From contig NZ_BJDW01000003.1 of the NCBI RefSeq assembly GCF_005405345.1, forward strand, positions 62,001-126,000: a stretch of 64,000 nucleotides of DNA, written 5' to 3'. The stretch comes from Enterococcus viikkiensis. GTDB lineage: Bacteria > Bacillota > Bacilli > Lactobacillales > Enterococcaceae. A model generated the notes under the pieces. It saw nothing but the letters and a program-made list of their open reading frames with translations. It did not search any database and was not told where the DNA came from. This document shows positions 1 through 9,693 of the stretch, one piece after another; the first letter of the stretch is position 1; every line of letters starts with the position of its first letter. The position numbers and the translations under genes are program-made.

Positions 1-477
1 TTCTCAAAATTACTTCGGGAAAACGGAACAAACACTGTATTCGCTTTTGAACTTGGTGGCAAGAAAGTCAACGCCTTATTGCGTGATGCCCAAACAGATA
101 CCTTTACTCGTCATTTAACACATATCGAGTTATTATCTGTTAACCTTTCTGAAGAAACAGAAGCTGAAACAGAACTTAACTTAGTTGGTGACGCTGCTGG
201 GGTAAAAGCAGGCGGTATCTTAACACAAACACTTTACACCGTAACGATTTCTGCAACACCAGAAAAATTACCAGAAGGAATCGACGTAGATATCTCTGGT
301 TTAGAAATCGGCGACTCTATTTCAATCGGCGATCTTCCTAAAAACGCGGACTACACAGTCGTAACAGATGCTGAAGAACAAATCGCATCGATCCAAGAAG
401 CGCAAGAAGTTCCTGAAGAAGAACCTGCAGCTGAAGGTGCTGAACCAGAAGTAATTGGTGAAGACGCAGCAGAATAA
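1..477 (+). CDS. rplY: 50S ribosomal protein L25 / general stress protein Ctc, 5' end missing
   Basis: Frame 1 is open from the first base of the window to the TAA at 475-477, so the gene starts upstream of the window. The visible 158 residues contain the L25-like RNA-binding part (for example VNALLRDAQTDTFTRHLTHI), then the beta-rich C-terminal TL5/Ctc extension, and end in an acidic Glu/Ala-rich tail of about 35 residues. L25 of the Ctc type binds 5S rRNA in the large subunit and is stress-induced in Bacillus. The acidic tail is typical of low-GC Gram-positive versions. A terminator follows directly. Confidence 0.93.
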   Translation, partial: FSKLLRENGTNTVFAFELGGKKVNALLRDAQTDTFTRHLTHIELLSVNLSEETEAETELNLVGDAAGVKAGGILTQTLYTVTISATPEKLPEGIDVDISGLEIGDSISIGDLPKNADYTVVTDAEEQIASIQEAQEVPEEEPAAEGAEPEVIGEDAAE

Positions 478-486
478 CGAATGAAT

Positions 487-518
487 GAGGCGGGCAATCA
501 TTTGCTACGCCTCTTTTT
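487..518 (+). terminator. Rho-independent terminator after L25
   Basis: A GAGGCG/CGCCTC stem (487-492 with 508-513) is followed by a run of T. It ends the rplY transcript. Confidence 0.85.
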
Positions 519-678
519 ATTTTCCACAGCCCTCTTCATATGAAGAAAGTTTTTTAGTTTTTCAGATTCCAAGTACTATGAGTGGTCTTTTTTGGTAAAA
601 AGAATTACAATAAGTCACTACAAGCTTACTTTAAGTTATACTATAAGTAAGTGATTCCAACTAAAGGAGGAAAAATCT

Positions 679-1002
679 ATGTTTGAAACTTTTGATTCAA
701 AAAAAAGTCGGTATGCCTCTGTCGGTGTGGTGTCCAGCTTGCCCGGCGAGCTGATAGATAGTATCTGGTATATCATTGACTTAGACTTGAAGGGCTTGAT
801 CCCATTAGACAACATGTTAAGTTTTGATTTAATCAACAATAATGGTCGGGTCACGATGCACTTCTCGCAAGAAGACAATGATGTTGAAATGGGGATTGAT
901 TTGCCGTTTGGTTTTTCTAATGAATTTCCACAAGAAGTCTATGCATATGATGATGGCAGTCGCCAAACCATTTTATTACCAAGTGAAATTCGTCAACGCT
1001 AA
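679..1002 (+). CDS. DUF960-like small protein of unknown function
   Basis: This 107-residue protein is preceded by a strong site (AAAGGAGG at 663-670, 8 nt before ATG). It has no signal peptide, membrane segment or cysteine, and a composition typical of a small soluble protein. The start, MFETFDSKKSRY, and the length resemble the DUF960 family of Firmicutes, whose function is unknown; the assignment is from memory of that family and is moderate. It stands alone between two terminators, so it is probably a single-gene transcript. Confidence 0.7.
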   Translation: MFETFDSKKSRYASVGVVSSLPGELIDSIWYIIDLDLKGLIPLDNMLSFDLINNNGRVTMHFSQEDNDVEMGIDLPFGFSNEFPQEVYAYDDGSRQTILLPSEIRQR

Positions 1003-1009
1003 TACAGAA

Positions 1010-1045
1010 GGCAACCTTTTCTTAAGGGTTGTCTCTTTTTTTTAC
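1010..1045 (+). terminator. Rho-independent terminator after the DUF960-like gene
   Basis: GGCAACC pairs with GGGTTGTC across a short loop and is followed by eight T. It also separates the gene from the MATE gene downstream. Confidence 0.75.
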
Positions 1046-1124
1046 TTTTTCGAATCAGACTCTTGCTTTCAGAAAATTTTGTGGTAATATCAAGCAGAAA
1101 ATTTATTTAGAAAGCAGGAAAATA

Positions 1125-2501
1125 ATGAAAGAATTGACTCACGGAAATCCAGCAAAATTGATCTTATTGTTTACATTGCCCTTATTTGTCGGAAATGTTT
1201 TTCAGCAATTTTACAGTATGGTGGATATGCTTGTCGTTGGTCAGACATTAGGTAAAGATGCTTTGGCTGCTGTCGGTGCTACTGGGAGCGTTAGCTTCTT
1301 GATTATCGGGTTCGCCCAAGGTCTGACTTCCGGATTGTCCATCATTACGGCTCAACGCTTTGGCGCAAAAGATGCGCAGGGTGTTCGGAAAAGTTTTGCT
1401 ACGTCCATTGTGATCGGTCTGGGTGTCACAGTTATTCTGACGACCTTAAGCTTGATTTTCTTACGTCCCTTGTTGCTTTTGATGCAAACACCCCCTGAAT
1501 TGTTGAAGCCCGCCCAAGAGTTTATCTCTGTTCTATTAGCTGGGATCTTCGCTTCCATGAGCTTCAATCTTTTATCTAATATGGTACGCGCTTTAGGTGA
1601 TAGCCGGACACCGTTAGTTTTCTTAGCATCCGCAGTTGTTGTCAACGTTATTTTGGATTTGGTTTTTATCATTCACTTCCATATGGGGGTTGCTGGTGCT
1701 GGTTACGCTACTGTCATTGCTCAAGTTTTTGCTAGTTTATTATGTGTTTGGTTCATTCGTCGGAAAATTCCGTTGTTGCAAATCAGCCGCAAACATTTTT
1801 CTTTTGATAAAGAAGATTTCCAAATCCATTTAAAAGCGGCATTACCTATGGGCTTCCAATCTTCAATCATCGCTATTGGTGCCGTTGTTTTACAATCTGC
1901 CCTTAATACATTAGGAACGGATGTAGTTGCTGCCCAAGCAGCTGCCAGTCGGATCGATCAATTTGCGGTACTACCTATGATGTCCTTCGGAATTACTATG
2001 GCCACTTTTACCGCACAAAACCTGGGTGCTAAAAAATATGGCCGAATCATCCAAGGGGTGAAGCAAGGCTTACTAATGAGTGGTGCCTTTAGCATTCTAG
2101 CTGGGGTACTCGTGATCACTTGCGGCCGAGCCTTTGTTTCTTTGTTCGTCGCTCCAAGTGAGACGCATGTCTTTGAATTGGCGCAAACGTATTTCAATAT
2201 CAATGGCTCGCTTTACTGGGTCTTGGCCGGTCTTTTCATTTTGCGCTATACTTTGCAAGGCTTAGGTCAAGCAAAGATTCCAACGATTGCTGGCATGATG
2301 GAATTGATTATGCGTTCCTTTGCAGCGATTATTTTGACTCATTCCTTTGGTTTTGCCGGTGCAGCTTTTGCTTCACCCCTAGCTTGGATTGGTTCAGTCG
2401 CTGTCTTATTAGCTTCTTACTTCAAAGCGATGCGCCAATTAAAACAATTAGATCAACAGCAACAAATAATCGAAACTTCAGAAATTGGTTTAGAGCACTA
2501 A
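1125..2501 (+). CDS. MATE family multidrug/Na+ antiporter
   Basis: This 458-residue integral membrane protein has about 12 hydrophobic segments in two homologous halves. The N-terminal signature (MKELTHGNPAKLILLFTLP, then FQQFYSMVDMLVVG) is characteristic of the NorM/DinF-like MATE family, which exports cationic drugs in exchange for Na+ or H+. The open frame extends 32 codons upstream, but those codons overlap the preceding terminator; the ATG at 1125 sits 6 nt after AGCAGGAA and matches the family start. It is monocistronic. The substrate cannot be told from sequence. Confidence 0.9.
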   Translation: MKELTHGNPAKLILLFTLPLFVGNVFQQFYSMVDMLVVGQTLGKDALAAVGATGSVSFLIIGFAQGLTSGLSIITAQRFGAKDAQGVRKSFATSIVIGLGVTVILTTLSLIFLRPLLLLMQTPPELLKPAQEFISVLLAGIFASMSFNLLSNMVRALGDSRTPLVFLASAVVVNVILDLVFIIHFHMGVAGAGYATVIAQVFASLLCVWFIRRKIPLLQISRKHFSFDKEDFQIHLKAALPMGFQSSIIAIGAVVLQSALNTLGTDVVAAQAAASRIDQFAVLPMMSFGITMATFTAQNLGAKKYGRIIQGVKQGLLMSGAFSILAGVLVITCGRAFVSLFVAPSETHVFELAQTYFNINGSLYWVLAGLFILRYTLQGLGQAKIPTIAGMMELIMRSFAAIILTHSFGFAGAAFASPLAWIGSVAVLLASYFKAMRQLKQLDQQQQIIETSEIGLEH

Positions 2502-2503
2502 TC

Positions 2504-2547
2504 AAAAAGACGAAACTCCCGATAGATGGGAATTTCGTCTTTTTTTA
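2504..2547. terminator. Bidirectional terminator between converging genes
   Basis: A long hairpin (AAAAGACGAAACTCCC pairing with GGGAATTTCGTCTTTT) has A-rich and T-rich flanks, so it can stop the MATE transcript on + and the flavodoxin transcript on -. Confidence 0.85.
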
Positions 2548-2550
2548 TAG

Positions 2551-3075
2551 CTATGTCATTCTTTCTGCCAAAGCAGCAAAATCAATTGTTGGCTCATTTG
2601 CGTTTGTTTGATCAAAAGCTCGTAGCAGCATTTTCGCTTGCTCATCTAATTCATTGGCCGACTTTTTCTTAAAAGCCGCGACCATCGGTTTGATGACCAA
2701 TTTATGTTTCAGTGCCAACCCATCGTAATTCACTTTCCCTTGCAAATGATAGCAGCCTCGCAAGGAAATTTTTTTCTCCGCCACCTTCGCCGCAATCGGC
2801 TGATGAATCCCCGCCACTAACTCTTCACTACGCGCATCCGTCATCCCAACGGTCACGACTGTCAGCTCATTTCTTTCTGGAGCTAAAACCTGCAAGACTT
2901 TTTTCAGTCCGGTCATCCGTCCGGCATACACCGAACCAACAAAAATCACATGTGCTTCGGGCAGCTCCTTTGGTAAGTGTCGGCTATCGATCACAGAATC
3001 ACCAGTAATCGTCGCCAGTTGCTCCGCATATTGCTTACTCGTACCATATTGTGTCCCATAAATAATTAGCGCCAT
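2551..3075 (-). CDS. Flavodoxin-domain protein (HemG-like/flavodoxin_5)
   Basis: The protein has 174 residues counted from the ATG at 3075, which follows AAGGAGA at good spacing; ten further codons upstream lack a ribosome site. The start MALIIYGTQYGTSKQYAEQ carries the phosphate-binding loop pattern T-x-Y/T-G-T-S/T of flavodoxins that bind FMN. Length and layout resemble the protoporphyrinogen-oxidase-like flavodoxin family. No haem-synthesis gene is adjacent, so the electron-transfer partner is unknown. It could equally be a general menaquinone- or protein-dependent reductase. Confidence 0.8.
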   Translation of the reverse strand: MALIIYGTQYGTSKQYAEQLATITGDSVIDSRHLPKELPEAHVIFVGSVYAGRMTGLKKVLQVLAPERNELTVVTVGMTDARSEELVAGIHQPIAAKVAEKKISLRGCYHLQGKVNYDGLALKHKLVIKPMVAAFKKKSANELDEQAKMLLRAFDQTNANEPTIDFAALAERMT

Positions 3076-3295
3076 CTCGTCGTCTCCTTTTTGTCTAAGC
3101 TCCATTCAATTGCTGATCGTTACTTCTCGCTTCGCAAACAATCCAGATAGTTGCCTTTTTATCTAGTGTACCCCATCGTTCCATTACTTCCAAAATTTAC
3201 TATCTTTGAAGCTTTTCTACAAAGAAGGACATGTGACAGAAGGCGTCGTTATTTCTCGCAACAACAAAAAGAACTTATTCAAAAATAACAACGAA

Positions 3296-3889
3296 TTATT
3301 TATTTTTCCCTACATTAAACAAATAGATACCTTCCGCTGGAAATGCCTGTTTTAGGATCGGCAACTGCAATTTCTCAAGGCTTTTTTTCATTACTTGGGA
3401 GGGGATACGATGCCCGCCATTTACGTGAACTTCTTCTTCAAATTCCAAAATTATCAATTGTCCATCTGGTTTGATAATCCGTGTTAATTCCTTCAAAGCC
3501 TCCTGAAATGGGTCTACTTCATGGATCATCATAGAAACGATAGCTACGTCCACAGAGTTATCCGGCAGCTCAATTTTTTTAATATCCCCACTCATGCGTG
3601 TGATGTTTTCCAAGTGTTGCTCCACTGCTCTTTTTTCGATCAACTCTAACATTTTTTCTGACTGATCAAAGGCAATGACTCGCTCAGCTTGTTTCGCGAG
3701 TGGCATTGTTAAAAATCCTGTTCCTGCTCCACCATCAAAAATTGTCTTTCCTGTTAAGTCAGGCAAATAACTTAAAATTGTCTCAGCAGGTAATTGTTTT
3801 TCGCGCTCTTCACTATCCAAATTAGCTACCATTCGGTTAAAATTATCCTCATTTTCTAAATGGTGGTGGCCATGCGGATGCTTTGTCAT
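3296..3889 (-). CDS. Class I SAM-dependent methyltransferase
   Basis: The protein has 197 residues. Motif I, the SAM-binding glycine loop, reads FDGGAGTGFL near residue 54, and an acidic residue (VIAFDQS) closes beta-2. The N-terminus is His-rich (HPHGHHH) and may bind metal. The family (Methyltransf_11/25) is broad and the substrate cannot be inferred. It lies directly downstream of an Rrf2-type regulator on the same strand, 90 nt apart, so the two may form one unit responding to a redox, metal or NO signal. That link is inference. Confidence 0.85.
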   Translation of the reverse strand: MTKHPHGHHHLENEDNFNRMVANLDSEEREKQLPAETILSYLPDLTGKTIFDGGAGTGFLTMPLAKQAERVIAFDQSEKMLELIEKRAVEQHLENITRMSGDIKKIELPDNSVDVAIVSMMIHEVDPFQEALKELTRIIKPDGQLIILEFEEEVHVNGGHRIPSQVMKKSLEKLQLPILKQAFPAEGIYLFNVGKNK

Positions 3890-3979
3890 TAAAAATCATT
3901 CCTTTTCAATTATTTGTTTATTCATCCCAACTAGTATTGAAGCTAGTTATCTCCTTTACTTACAAAAAAAGTTGTTCCC

Positions 3980-4369
3980 TTATAGATCAGAAAGCTGATT
4001 GAGTTTCACTGAGGAAAAATAGGACCACATTTCATTTTCGCCTTCGTTGATAATTCGACCAATCGGACAGCTTTGTTGATTATTCACCAAACAGTTGACT
4101 TCATCAGGTAACCCATCAACCGCACGGATGATGTCCAAAAATGAAATCTCTATAGGATCTCGTTTTAGACAGTAACCACCTTTTACTCCTGACACTGAAG
4201 AGACCAAACTTGCTTTGGCTAGTTGAGTCAAAATTTTAGACAAGTAAGAAGACGATACTTCAAATTTATTCGCCAAGTCATGAATGCTAAGATTATTTTC
4301 AAGTTGATCGTTTTGGGCAAAATAGACCATGACATGTAAACCCATATTGGCAGCTTTAGTAAATTTCAT
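3980..4369 (-). CDS. Rrf2 family transcriptional regulator
   Basis: The protein has 129 residues from the second of two adjacent ATG codons; the first (4372) is too close to GGAGAG, and MKFTKAANMGLH is the usual family start. It has a winged helix-turn-helix with the Rrf2 signature SSSYLSKILTQLAKASLV and G-VKGGYCL in the wing. Two cysteines (NCLVNNQQSCPIG) lie in the region where IscR and NsrR carry three Fe-S ligands, so cluster binding is possible but one usual ligand is not evident. A long inverted repeat directly upstream is a likely autoregulatory site. Confidence 0.9.
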   Translation of the reverse strand: MKFTKAANMGLHVMVYFAQNDQLENNLSIHDLANKFEVSSSYLSKILTQLAKASLVSSVSGVKGGYCLKRDPIEISFLDIIRAVDGLPDEVNCLVNNQQSCPIGRIINEGENEMWSYFSSVKLNQLSDL

Positions 4370-4380
4370 CATTACTCTCC

Positions 4381-4415
4381 TAGCTATTATAGATATTATC
4401 TATCTATAATAGCTA
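4381..4415. promoter_or_regulatory. Candidate Rrf2 operator: 14-bp inverted repeat
   Basis: TAGCTATTATAGAT at 4381-4394 is repeated exactly inverted at 4402-4415 with a 7-nt spacer. It sits just upstream of the regulator's ribosome site, where repressor binding would block its own promoter. Binding is inferred from position and symmetry only. Confidence 0.6.
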
Positions 4416-4484
4416 AATAGAAAATGACTGTCCATACGAACAATGTCTACTCTAAAATCCGGATGCTTGGATCCGTTTTTTGCT

Positions 4485-4521
4485 AAAAAAATAGAGGTAT
4501 GGCACTTTGCTGCCATACCTC
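4485..4521 (-). terminator. Rho-independent terminator after kup
   Basis: GAGGTATGGCA (4494-4504) pairs perfectly with TGCCATACCTC (4511-4521); on the minus strand it is followed by seven T. It ends the kup transcript before the Rrf2 gene. Confidence 0.9.
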
Positions 4522-4605
4522 CTTAGTTATAAATAACTCGTCAAGAAACTCCCTTTTCAGAAACAAACCAAAATTCTGAAGCTAAACATGGTTGTCACGT
4601 TCCCA

Positions 4606-6612
4606 TCAAATAGAGGGTTGCTTTCGTTCTTTTAGCCAGGTTTTGCGGGTTTCACCGACAATTAATGGGACCGTCTCATAAGTTACTTCACTGTATTCAA
4701 TGCCGAACCAGCGTTCCGGAGAAACAGTATGATGTTTAATTGCCAACCGTGCCTGCATCACTTGCCGATCCCATTTTGCCAATTTCGTAGTATTTGAAAG
4801 TTCTTCTTGGATCATTACGAAACGGAAATCACCGACTTGGCGTCCTGGTGTCAATGAATAATGTTGCGGCTGTTTTGGCAACCGACCTTCTTTCATCAGA
4901 TCATGAATGATTTGCCGCAAATAAACATTCACATCTTGTGCGATTCGGAACCCTAGATACAATTTTACCTTCACGATAAAATCAGTTCCCATCATATCCA
5001 CGCTGTATTCTTCGGTGTAAGGCTCATCGGTTACCTCCACATTGACGAACCAATACGCCTTCGCTCGTTTCAAGCGTTTGTCCAAAATCGAATAAATAAA
5101 TTGCTGCGGAATCTCGTCTCCTTCCAAACGTGGAACTAAAAAGACGACATTGGTTTGATAATAAGGAATCTTATCATCCTCATGAAGCTCCTGTAGCTGT
5201 GGTAAATAGTCCTTAAAGCGCACATCTTGACTAGCGTTTTCTTGCACACGATTGCTACGATGCCAAATATACATCACCGCAAGAATTAGCAACGCCATCG
5301 CCACAGCCACAAACCCGCCATGGAAAAATTTGGTAATACTTGAGACAAAGAAGAAGCCTTCTAACGTACCGAAAAAGACTAGCATCACCGTTGCTAAAAC
5401 TCTCGGAGTCCCTGTTTGTAATAAATAATGATACAACAAGAACGTCGTCATTAACATCGTCACTGTAATTGACAGACCATACGCCGCCTCCATATGGCTA
5501 GACGTGCGGAACGTCAAGACGATTAATGAACATGCGCCCCATAGGATCAGATTGATTGCCGGGATATACATTTGACCGATACTTTTTCCCGGATACATGA
5601 TCCGCATTCTTGGTAATAATTTCAATTTGATTGCTTCAGAAACTAAGGTAAAAGAACCAGAAATCAACGCTTGTGATGCAATTACCGCAGCAACTGTCGC
5701 AAACGACACGCCAAAGATCATCCAACCATCGGGTAAAATTTGGAAGAAAGGATTCAGATTTTCGATTCCTTCAATCGACGGATTGCCTTTTGAATGTAAG
5801 ATCCACGCAGCTTGTCCCGCGTAATTTAACATCAAACACATTAAGACATACGGCCAGCTGAAATGAATATTTTTTTTGCCGACATGCCCCAGATCAGAAT
5901 ACAAAGCCTCAGCACCGGTCGTCGCTAGGAAAATACTGCCTAAAATAAAGATTCCCATTTTATTATCGGGGTTGAATAATAAGTGTACGGCATAATAAGG
6001 ATTGATCGCTTTGATCACACTGAAGTCATAGGGAATATTCAATAGTCCCATCAAGCCTAAAAAAGTGAACCACAAGAACATGATTGGACCAAAAGCCTTA
6101 CCGACAAAATCGGTCCCAAAACGTTGAATCAAAAATAACAAGAGCAAGATGACCAATGTGATAACCACGATAATGTTTTGATTATTGCCAAACTCTTGAT
6201 AAAAATCAGGAATGCCGCGCAGACCTTCAATGGCAGTGGTTACTGTCACAGCTGGGGTCAATACACCGTCAGCAAGTAATGCCGCGCCGCCGATCATAGC
6301 TGGAATAATCAAATACTTGCCGCCTTTTCTGACTAAAGTATACAACGAGAAAATCCCGCCTTCACCATGATTATCCGCCCGTAAAGCGATCAATACATAT
6401 TTGACCGTCGTCAACAACATGACTGTCCAAAAAACTAACGATACTGCTCCTAAAACGAAATCATTGGTAACCGTACTGATTCCGCCGTTTTCTTCCAAGA
6501 TCGCCTTCATTACATACAAAGGACTCGTTCCGATGTCGCCATAAACCACGCCCATCGCGATCAACAAGCCTGCCGCTGATAATTTCTTTGTATGACTCTT
6601 TTTCTTTTCCAT
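4606..6612 (-). CDS. kup: KUP/HAK/KT-type potassium uptake transporter
   Basis: The protein has 668 residues. The N-terminal signature (GVVYGDIGTSPLYVMKAIL, residues 22-40) is diagnostic of Kup K+:H+ symporters. About 12 membrane segments are followed by a cytoplasmic C-terminal domain from about residue 460, as in the family. Kup imports K+ and in lactic acid bacteria can be inhibited by cyclic di-AMP. An unusually long upstream region (over 500 nt) separates it from pnp; I looked for a ydaO-type riboswitch there and did not recognise one. Confidence 0.95.
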   Translation of the reverse strand: MEKKKSHTKKLSAAGLLIAMGVVYGDIGTSPLYVMKAILEENGGISTVTNDFVLGAVSLVFWTVMLLTTVKYVLIALRADNHGEGGIFSLYTLVRKGGKYLIIPAMIGGAALLADGVLTPAVTVTTAIEGLRGIPDFYQEFGNNQNIIVVITLVILLLLFLIQRFGTDFVGKAFGPIMFLWFTFLGLMGLLNIPYDFSVIKAINPYYAVHLLFNPDNKMGIFILGSIFLATTGAEALYSDLGHVGKKNIHFSWPYVLMCLMLNYAGQAAWILHSKGNPSIEGIENLNPFFQILPDGWMIFGVSFATVAAVIASQALISGSFTLVSEAIKLKLLPRMRIMYPGKSIGQMYIPAINLILWGACSLIVLTFRTSSHMEAAYGLSITVTMLMTTFLLYHYLLQTGTPRVLATVMLVFFGTLEGFFFVSSITKFFHGGFVAVAMALLILAVMYIWHRSNRVQENASQDVRFKDYLPQLQELHEDDKIPYYQTNVVFLVPRLEGDEIPQQFIYSILDKRLKRAKAYWFVNVEVTDEPYTEEYSVDMMGTDFIVKVKLYLGFRIAQDVNVYLRQIIHDLMKEGRLPKQPQHYSLTPGRQVGDFRFVMIQEELSNTTKLAKWDRQVMQARLAIKHHTVSPERWFGIEYSEVTYETVPLIVGETRKTWLKERKQPSI

Positions 6613-6945
6613 TACACACGCTCCTATGCTGATCGATAATCAAAAAAAATTCAAAAAATTTGTTGAATAATTGCTAAAGCTAAAGAATTACTATTGGTCA
6701 ATGTAGCGTTGTCGGCGAAAAGTCGGAGTGATAGCACCTCTATTTCAAGGAGTTTATTTCCCCAAAAACAGCAAAAACAAACCTATCCTTGCCCTGCGAT
6801 GGAACTCTGAACATAACGAGAATATCAATTTTTAACAACATGTATTCTCAGTATCGTCGACATAGCATTCTGCCAAACTGTCTATCTCATATTTCTAGCC
6901 AATAAACTTATCGTCGTAACCAAGCATGCTACGAAAAGCAGAACT
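6613..6945 (-). other. Long kup upstream region, partly repeat element
   Basis: No gene is visible. Near its pnp side (about 6900-6952) it contains a degenerate copy of the dispersed repeat (…CAGAACTGACA just after the pnp terminator). Nearer kup, GAGGTG and CACTCC around 6726-6741 can form a small hairpin, followed by a weak A/T-rich hairpin at 6645-6666. No recognised riboswitch or promoter could be assigned with confidence. Confidence 0.4.
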
Positions 6946-6993
6946 GACAAAAACAAGACCTGAACAACAGTTTTCACTATTGTTTAGGTCTTG
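6946..6993 (-). terminator. Terminator downstream of pnp
   Basis: On the minus strand a 17-bp stem with two non-Watson-Crick pairs (6977-6993 with 6954-6970) is followed by a T-rich run. It lies about 145 nt past the pnp stop codon. Confidence 0.75.
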
Positions 6994-7135
6994 CAAATTG
7001 TCCGGTAGACCAGTACACAGCAAATGATGTTGATCTAAAAGCATAGAGCGGACTCTATGTTGCTACTCTCCTAAAACTTAACCGTATTATCCGGTTTAGA
7101 GAGCTATTTGTCAAAGAAAAACGTCATTGAGCGAA

Positions 7136-9265
7136 TTATTTTTCTTCTTTTTTGGTTTCTTCTTCTTTTAGCATTGCTTTACGAGAAGCATTGACCCGGC
7201 CTTGACGGTCGATTTCTGTCACTTTTACAAGTACTTCATCGCCTAATTTAACCACGTCTTCCACTTTATTCACACGTTCGTTTGCTAATTGAGAAATGTG
7301 AACCAATGCGTCTTTTCCTTTAATCAAGTTAACAAATGCGCCAAATTTTTCGATTCGGACAACTTTACCTAAGTAAACTTCGCCGACTTTAACTTCTTTG
7401 GTCAATTCTTCAATGATCTTGATGGCTTTCTTGATCATCTCTGCATCAGAAGAAGCGATGCTGACATTGCCGTCTTGATCGATGTCAATTTTCACGCCAG
7501 TTTCTTCGATGATACCATTGATGGTATCGCCGCCTTTACCGATAACTGTTTTGATCTTATCTGGATCGATTTGGATCATTTCAATCTTCGGAGCATATGG
7601 GCTTAATTCTTCACGAGGTGCCGCGATTGTATCTGTTAAGACTTCAAGGATTTCCATCCGCGCTTGTTTTGCTTGTGTTAGGGCTTCAGAAAGAATTTGT
7701 TCTGTGATTCCTTGGATTTTAATATCCATTTGCAACGCAGTGATTCCGTCTTTTGTTCCGGCAACTTTAAAGTCCATATCGCCAAGGTGGTCTTCAAGAC
7801 CTTGAATATCCGTTAAGATTGTGTAGTTTTCCCCGTCAGAGACAAGTCCCATTGCAATCCCTGCAACAGGTGCTTTAATTGGCACACCCGCGTCCATCAA
7901 TGCCAACGTTCCGGCACAGATACTTGCTTGCGAAGATGACCCGTTAGATTCTAAAACTTCGGCTACTAAACGAATTGTGTAAGGGAAGTCTTCTTCACTT
8001 GGAATAATTTGTGCCAACGCACGTTCACCTAATGCTCCGTGTCCAATTTCACGACGACCAGGAGAACCTGCGCGTCCCGTTGAACCCACAGAGAATTGTG
8101 GGAAATTATAATGATGGATGAATCGTTTGCTTTCAACGGTTCCAAGGCCATCAATGATTTGATGTTCACCTAAAGGAGCTAACGTACAAGCAGACAAAGC
8201 TTGCGTTTGTCCCCGCGTAAATAAACCTGAACCGTGAACTCGTGGCAATAAGCCTGTTTCAGCGGCTAATGGACGAATTTCATCCAACTTACGGCCATCC
8301 GGACGAATCTTATCGATCGTGATCAATTCACGGACCACATCTTTTTCAAGATCTTCCGCGATTTGTTTTACTTCTTTCGTAATTTGAACTAAATCTTCTG
8401 TCTCGATGTTGGCAAATTTTTCTGCGTAAACTTCTTTGACCGTTTCTTTGACTTTTTGGATCTCGTCTTCACGAGCCAATTTGTCCATGGTCATTACGGC
8501 TGTTTTCATTGTTTGATAGTAGCCGTCAAAAATTTCTTTTTTAAGCTCAGGATTCACTTGCAACAATTTGATTTCCATTTTTTCTTTGCCAAGAGCGGCA
8601 ACGATTTCTTCTTGGAAAGCAACTAATTCTTTGATTGCGTCAAAGCCGAATAGCAAAGCGCCTAGCATATCTTCTTCAGAAACTTCTTTCGCACCAGATT
8701 CCACCATGTTGATGGCTTGTTTGGTTCCGGCAACTGTCAAGTCGATATCTGATTGGGCATGTTGTTCCACGGTTGGGTTCAAGACATATTCCCCATTCAC
8801 GCGACCAACATCAACACCAGCGATTGGGCCTTCGAATGGGATATCAGAGATTGATAACGCCAATGAAGAACCAAACATCGCTGCCATTGATGGCGAGCAA
8901 TCTTGTTCCACACTCATTACAACGTTGGTTACTTGAACTTCGTTACGGAAGCCGTCTGCGAACATCGGACGGATTGGACGGTCGATCAAACGAGCCGTCA
9001 ACGTTGCATCCGTACTTGGACGACCTTCACGTTTAATGAAGCCACCAGGAATTTTACCGACTGCGTACATTTTTTCTTCATAGTTGATGGTTAATGGGAA
9101 AAAGTCGAAATCTTTCGCTTCTTTTGAAGCAACTGCCGCACTTAATACAACAGTATCGCCGTAACGTACTAAAACAGCACCATTGGCTTGTTTGGCAAGT
9201 TGACCGATTTCAACTTGCAGAGGGCGTCCGCCCCAAGTGGTTTTGAAAACTTGTTTTTCTGACAT
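7136..9265 (-). CDS. pnp: Polyribonucleotide nucleotidyltransferase (PNPase)
   Basis: The protein has 709 residues from the ATG at 9265, which follows GGAGAAG; upstream codons in the frame lack a site. Order of domains: first RNase PH domain, alpha-helical linker, second RNase PH domain (with [19 protein letters not shown]), KH domain ([17 protein letters not shown]) and S1 domain ending in a Lys/Glu-rich tail. PNPase degrades RNA 3'-to-5' with phosphate as a trimer. It follows rpsO as in most bacteria, separated here by a terminator and a 380-nt leader. Confidence 0.98.
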   Translation of the reverse strand: MSEKQVFKTTWGGRPLQVEIGQLAKQANGAVLVRYGDTVVLSAAVASKEAKDFDFFPLTINYEEKMYAVGKIPGGFIKREGRPSTDATLTARLIDRPIRPMFADGFRNEVQVTNVVMSVEQDCSPSMAAMFGSSLALSISDIPFEGPIAGVDVGRVNGEYVLNPTVEQHAQSDIDLTVAGTKQAINMVESGAKEVSEEDMLGALLFGFDAIKELVAFQEEIVAALGKEKMEIKLLQVNPELKKEIFDGYYQTMKTAVMTMDKLAREDEIQKVKETVKEVYAEKFANIETEDLVQITKEVKQIAEDLEKDVVRELITIDKIRPDGRKLDEIRPLAAETGLLPRVHGSGLFTRGQTQALSACTLAPLGEHQIIDGLGTVESKRFIHHYNFPQFSVGSTGRAGSPGRREIGHGALGERALAQIIPSEEDFPYTIRLVAEVLESNGSSSQASICAGTLALMDAGVPIKAPVAGIAMGLVSDGENYTILTDIQGLEDHLGDMDFKVAGTKDGITALQMDIKIQGITEQILSEALTQAKQARMEILEVLTDTIAAPREELSPYAPKIEMIQIDPDKIKTVIGKGGDTINGIIEETGVKIDIDQDGNVSIASSDAEMIKKAIKIIEELTKEVKVGEVYLGKVVRIEKFGAFVNLIKGKDALVHISQLANERVNKVEDVVKLGDEVLVKVTEIDRQGRVNASRKAMLKEEETKKEEK

Positions 9266-9299
9266 AACTTCTCCTTTGCCCTTTGACCAGTGCGACGCT

Positions 9300-9643
9300 A
9301 CTAAACAAATGGAAACAGCGAACATTTTTACTGGGATATTTAGCTACTTCCATTTGGTTAGTAGAGTGAACAACACGCCAATCAAAGGTGTTTTATTTGG
9401 TCTGAGTCAAGCTCAGATAATTCATACATTTTCACCGCGACTCTTTAAATTAAGCCGCTTATAATTTGAAACGGCGAAGATACTGAATCGCAGCTTGCTC
9501 GTTTTGTGGCAATCATTTTTCGAAAATCACGAAAAATGAGTTTATTCTCGCACGCATAACATTGCACGATACTGCCGAAACAATAGTTGATACTAACTTT
9601 CTTGCTTTTCTTCTTCACCAGACAAGCTGGAAAAAGCACAACT
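9300..9643 (-). repeat. rpsO–pnp intergenic region with dispersed two-hairpin repeat
   Basis: A copy of the dispersed repeat lies at about 9511-9650: a stem CATTTTTCG/CGAAAAATG, then the conserved core ATTCTCGCACGCATA (9544-9558), then a second hairpin and ACAACTGTCA next to the rpsO terminator. Closer to pnp, AAATGGAA (9307-9314) pairs with TTCCATTT (9348-9355), a hairpin in the pnp leader. PNPase autoregulates through its leader in E. coli; whether this hairpin does so is unknown. Confidence 0.55.
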
Positions 9644-9679
9644 GTCAAAAAAAAGTGAGATTCCTAGGAACCTCACTTT
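9644..9679 (-). terminator. Rho-independent terminator after rpsO
   Basis: AAAGTGAG (9652-9659) pairs with CTCACTTT (9672-9679), with eight T following on the minus strand. Confidence 0.88.
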
Positions 9680-9693
9680 CATAGTTGTACGAA

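Noticed and set aside
1029-1124. N-terminal extension of the first MATE protein
   Set aside because: It overlaps the preceding terminator and lacks a ribosome site; the ATG at 1125 fits the family start.
6613-7135. Cyclic di-AMP (ydaO) or lysine riboswitch before kup
   Set aside because: An AGAGGTGC stretch is present on the minus strand, but none of the other conserved elements of either class follow.
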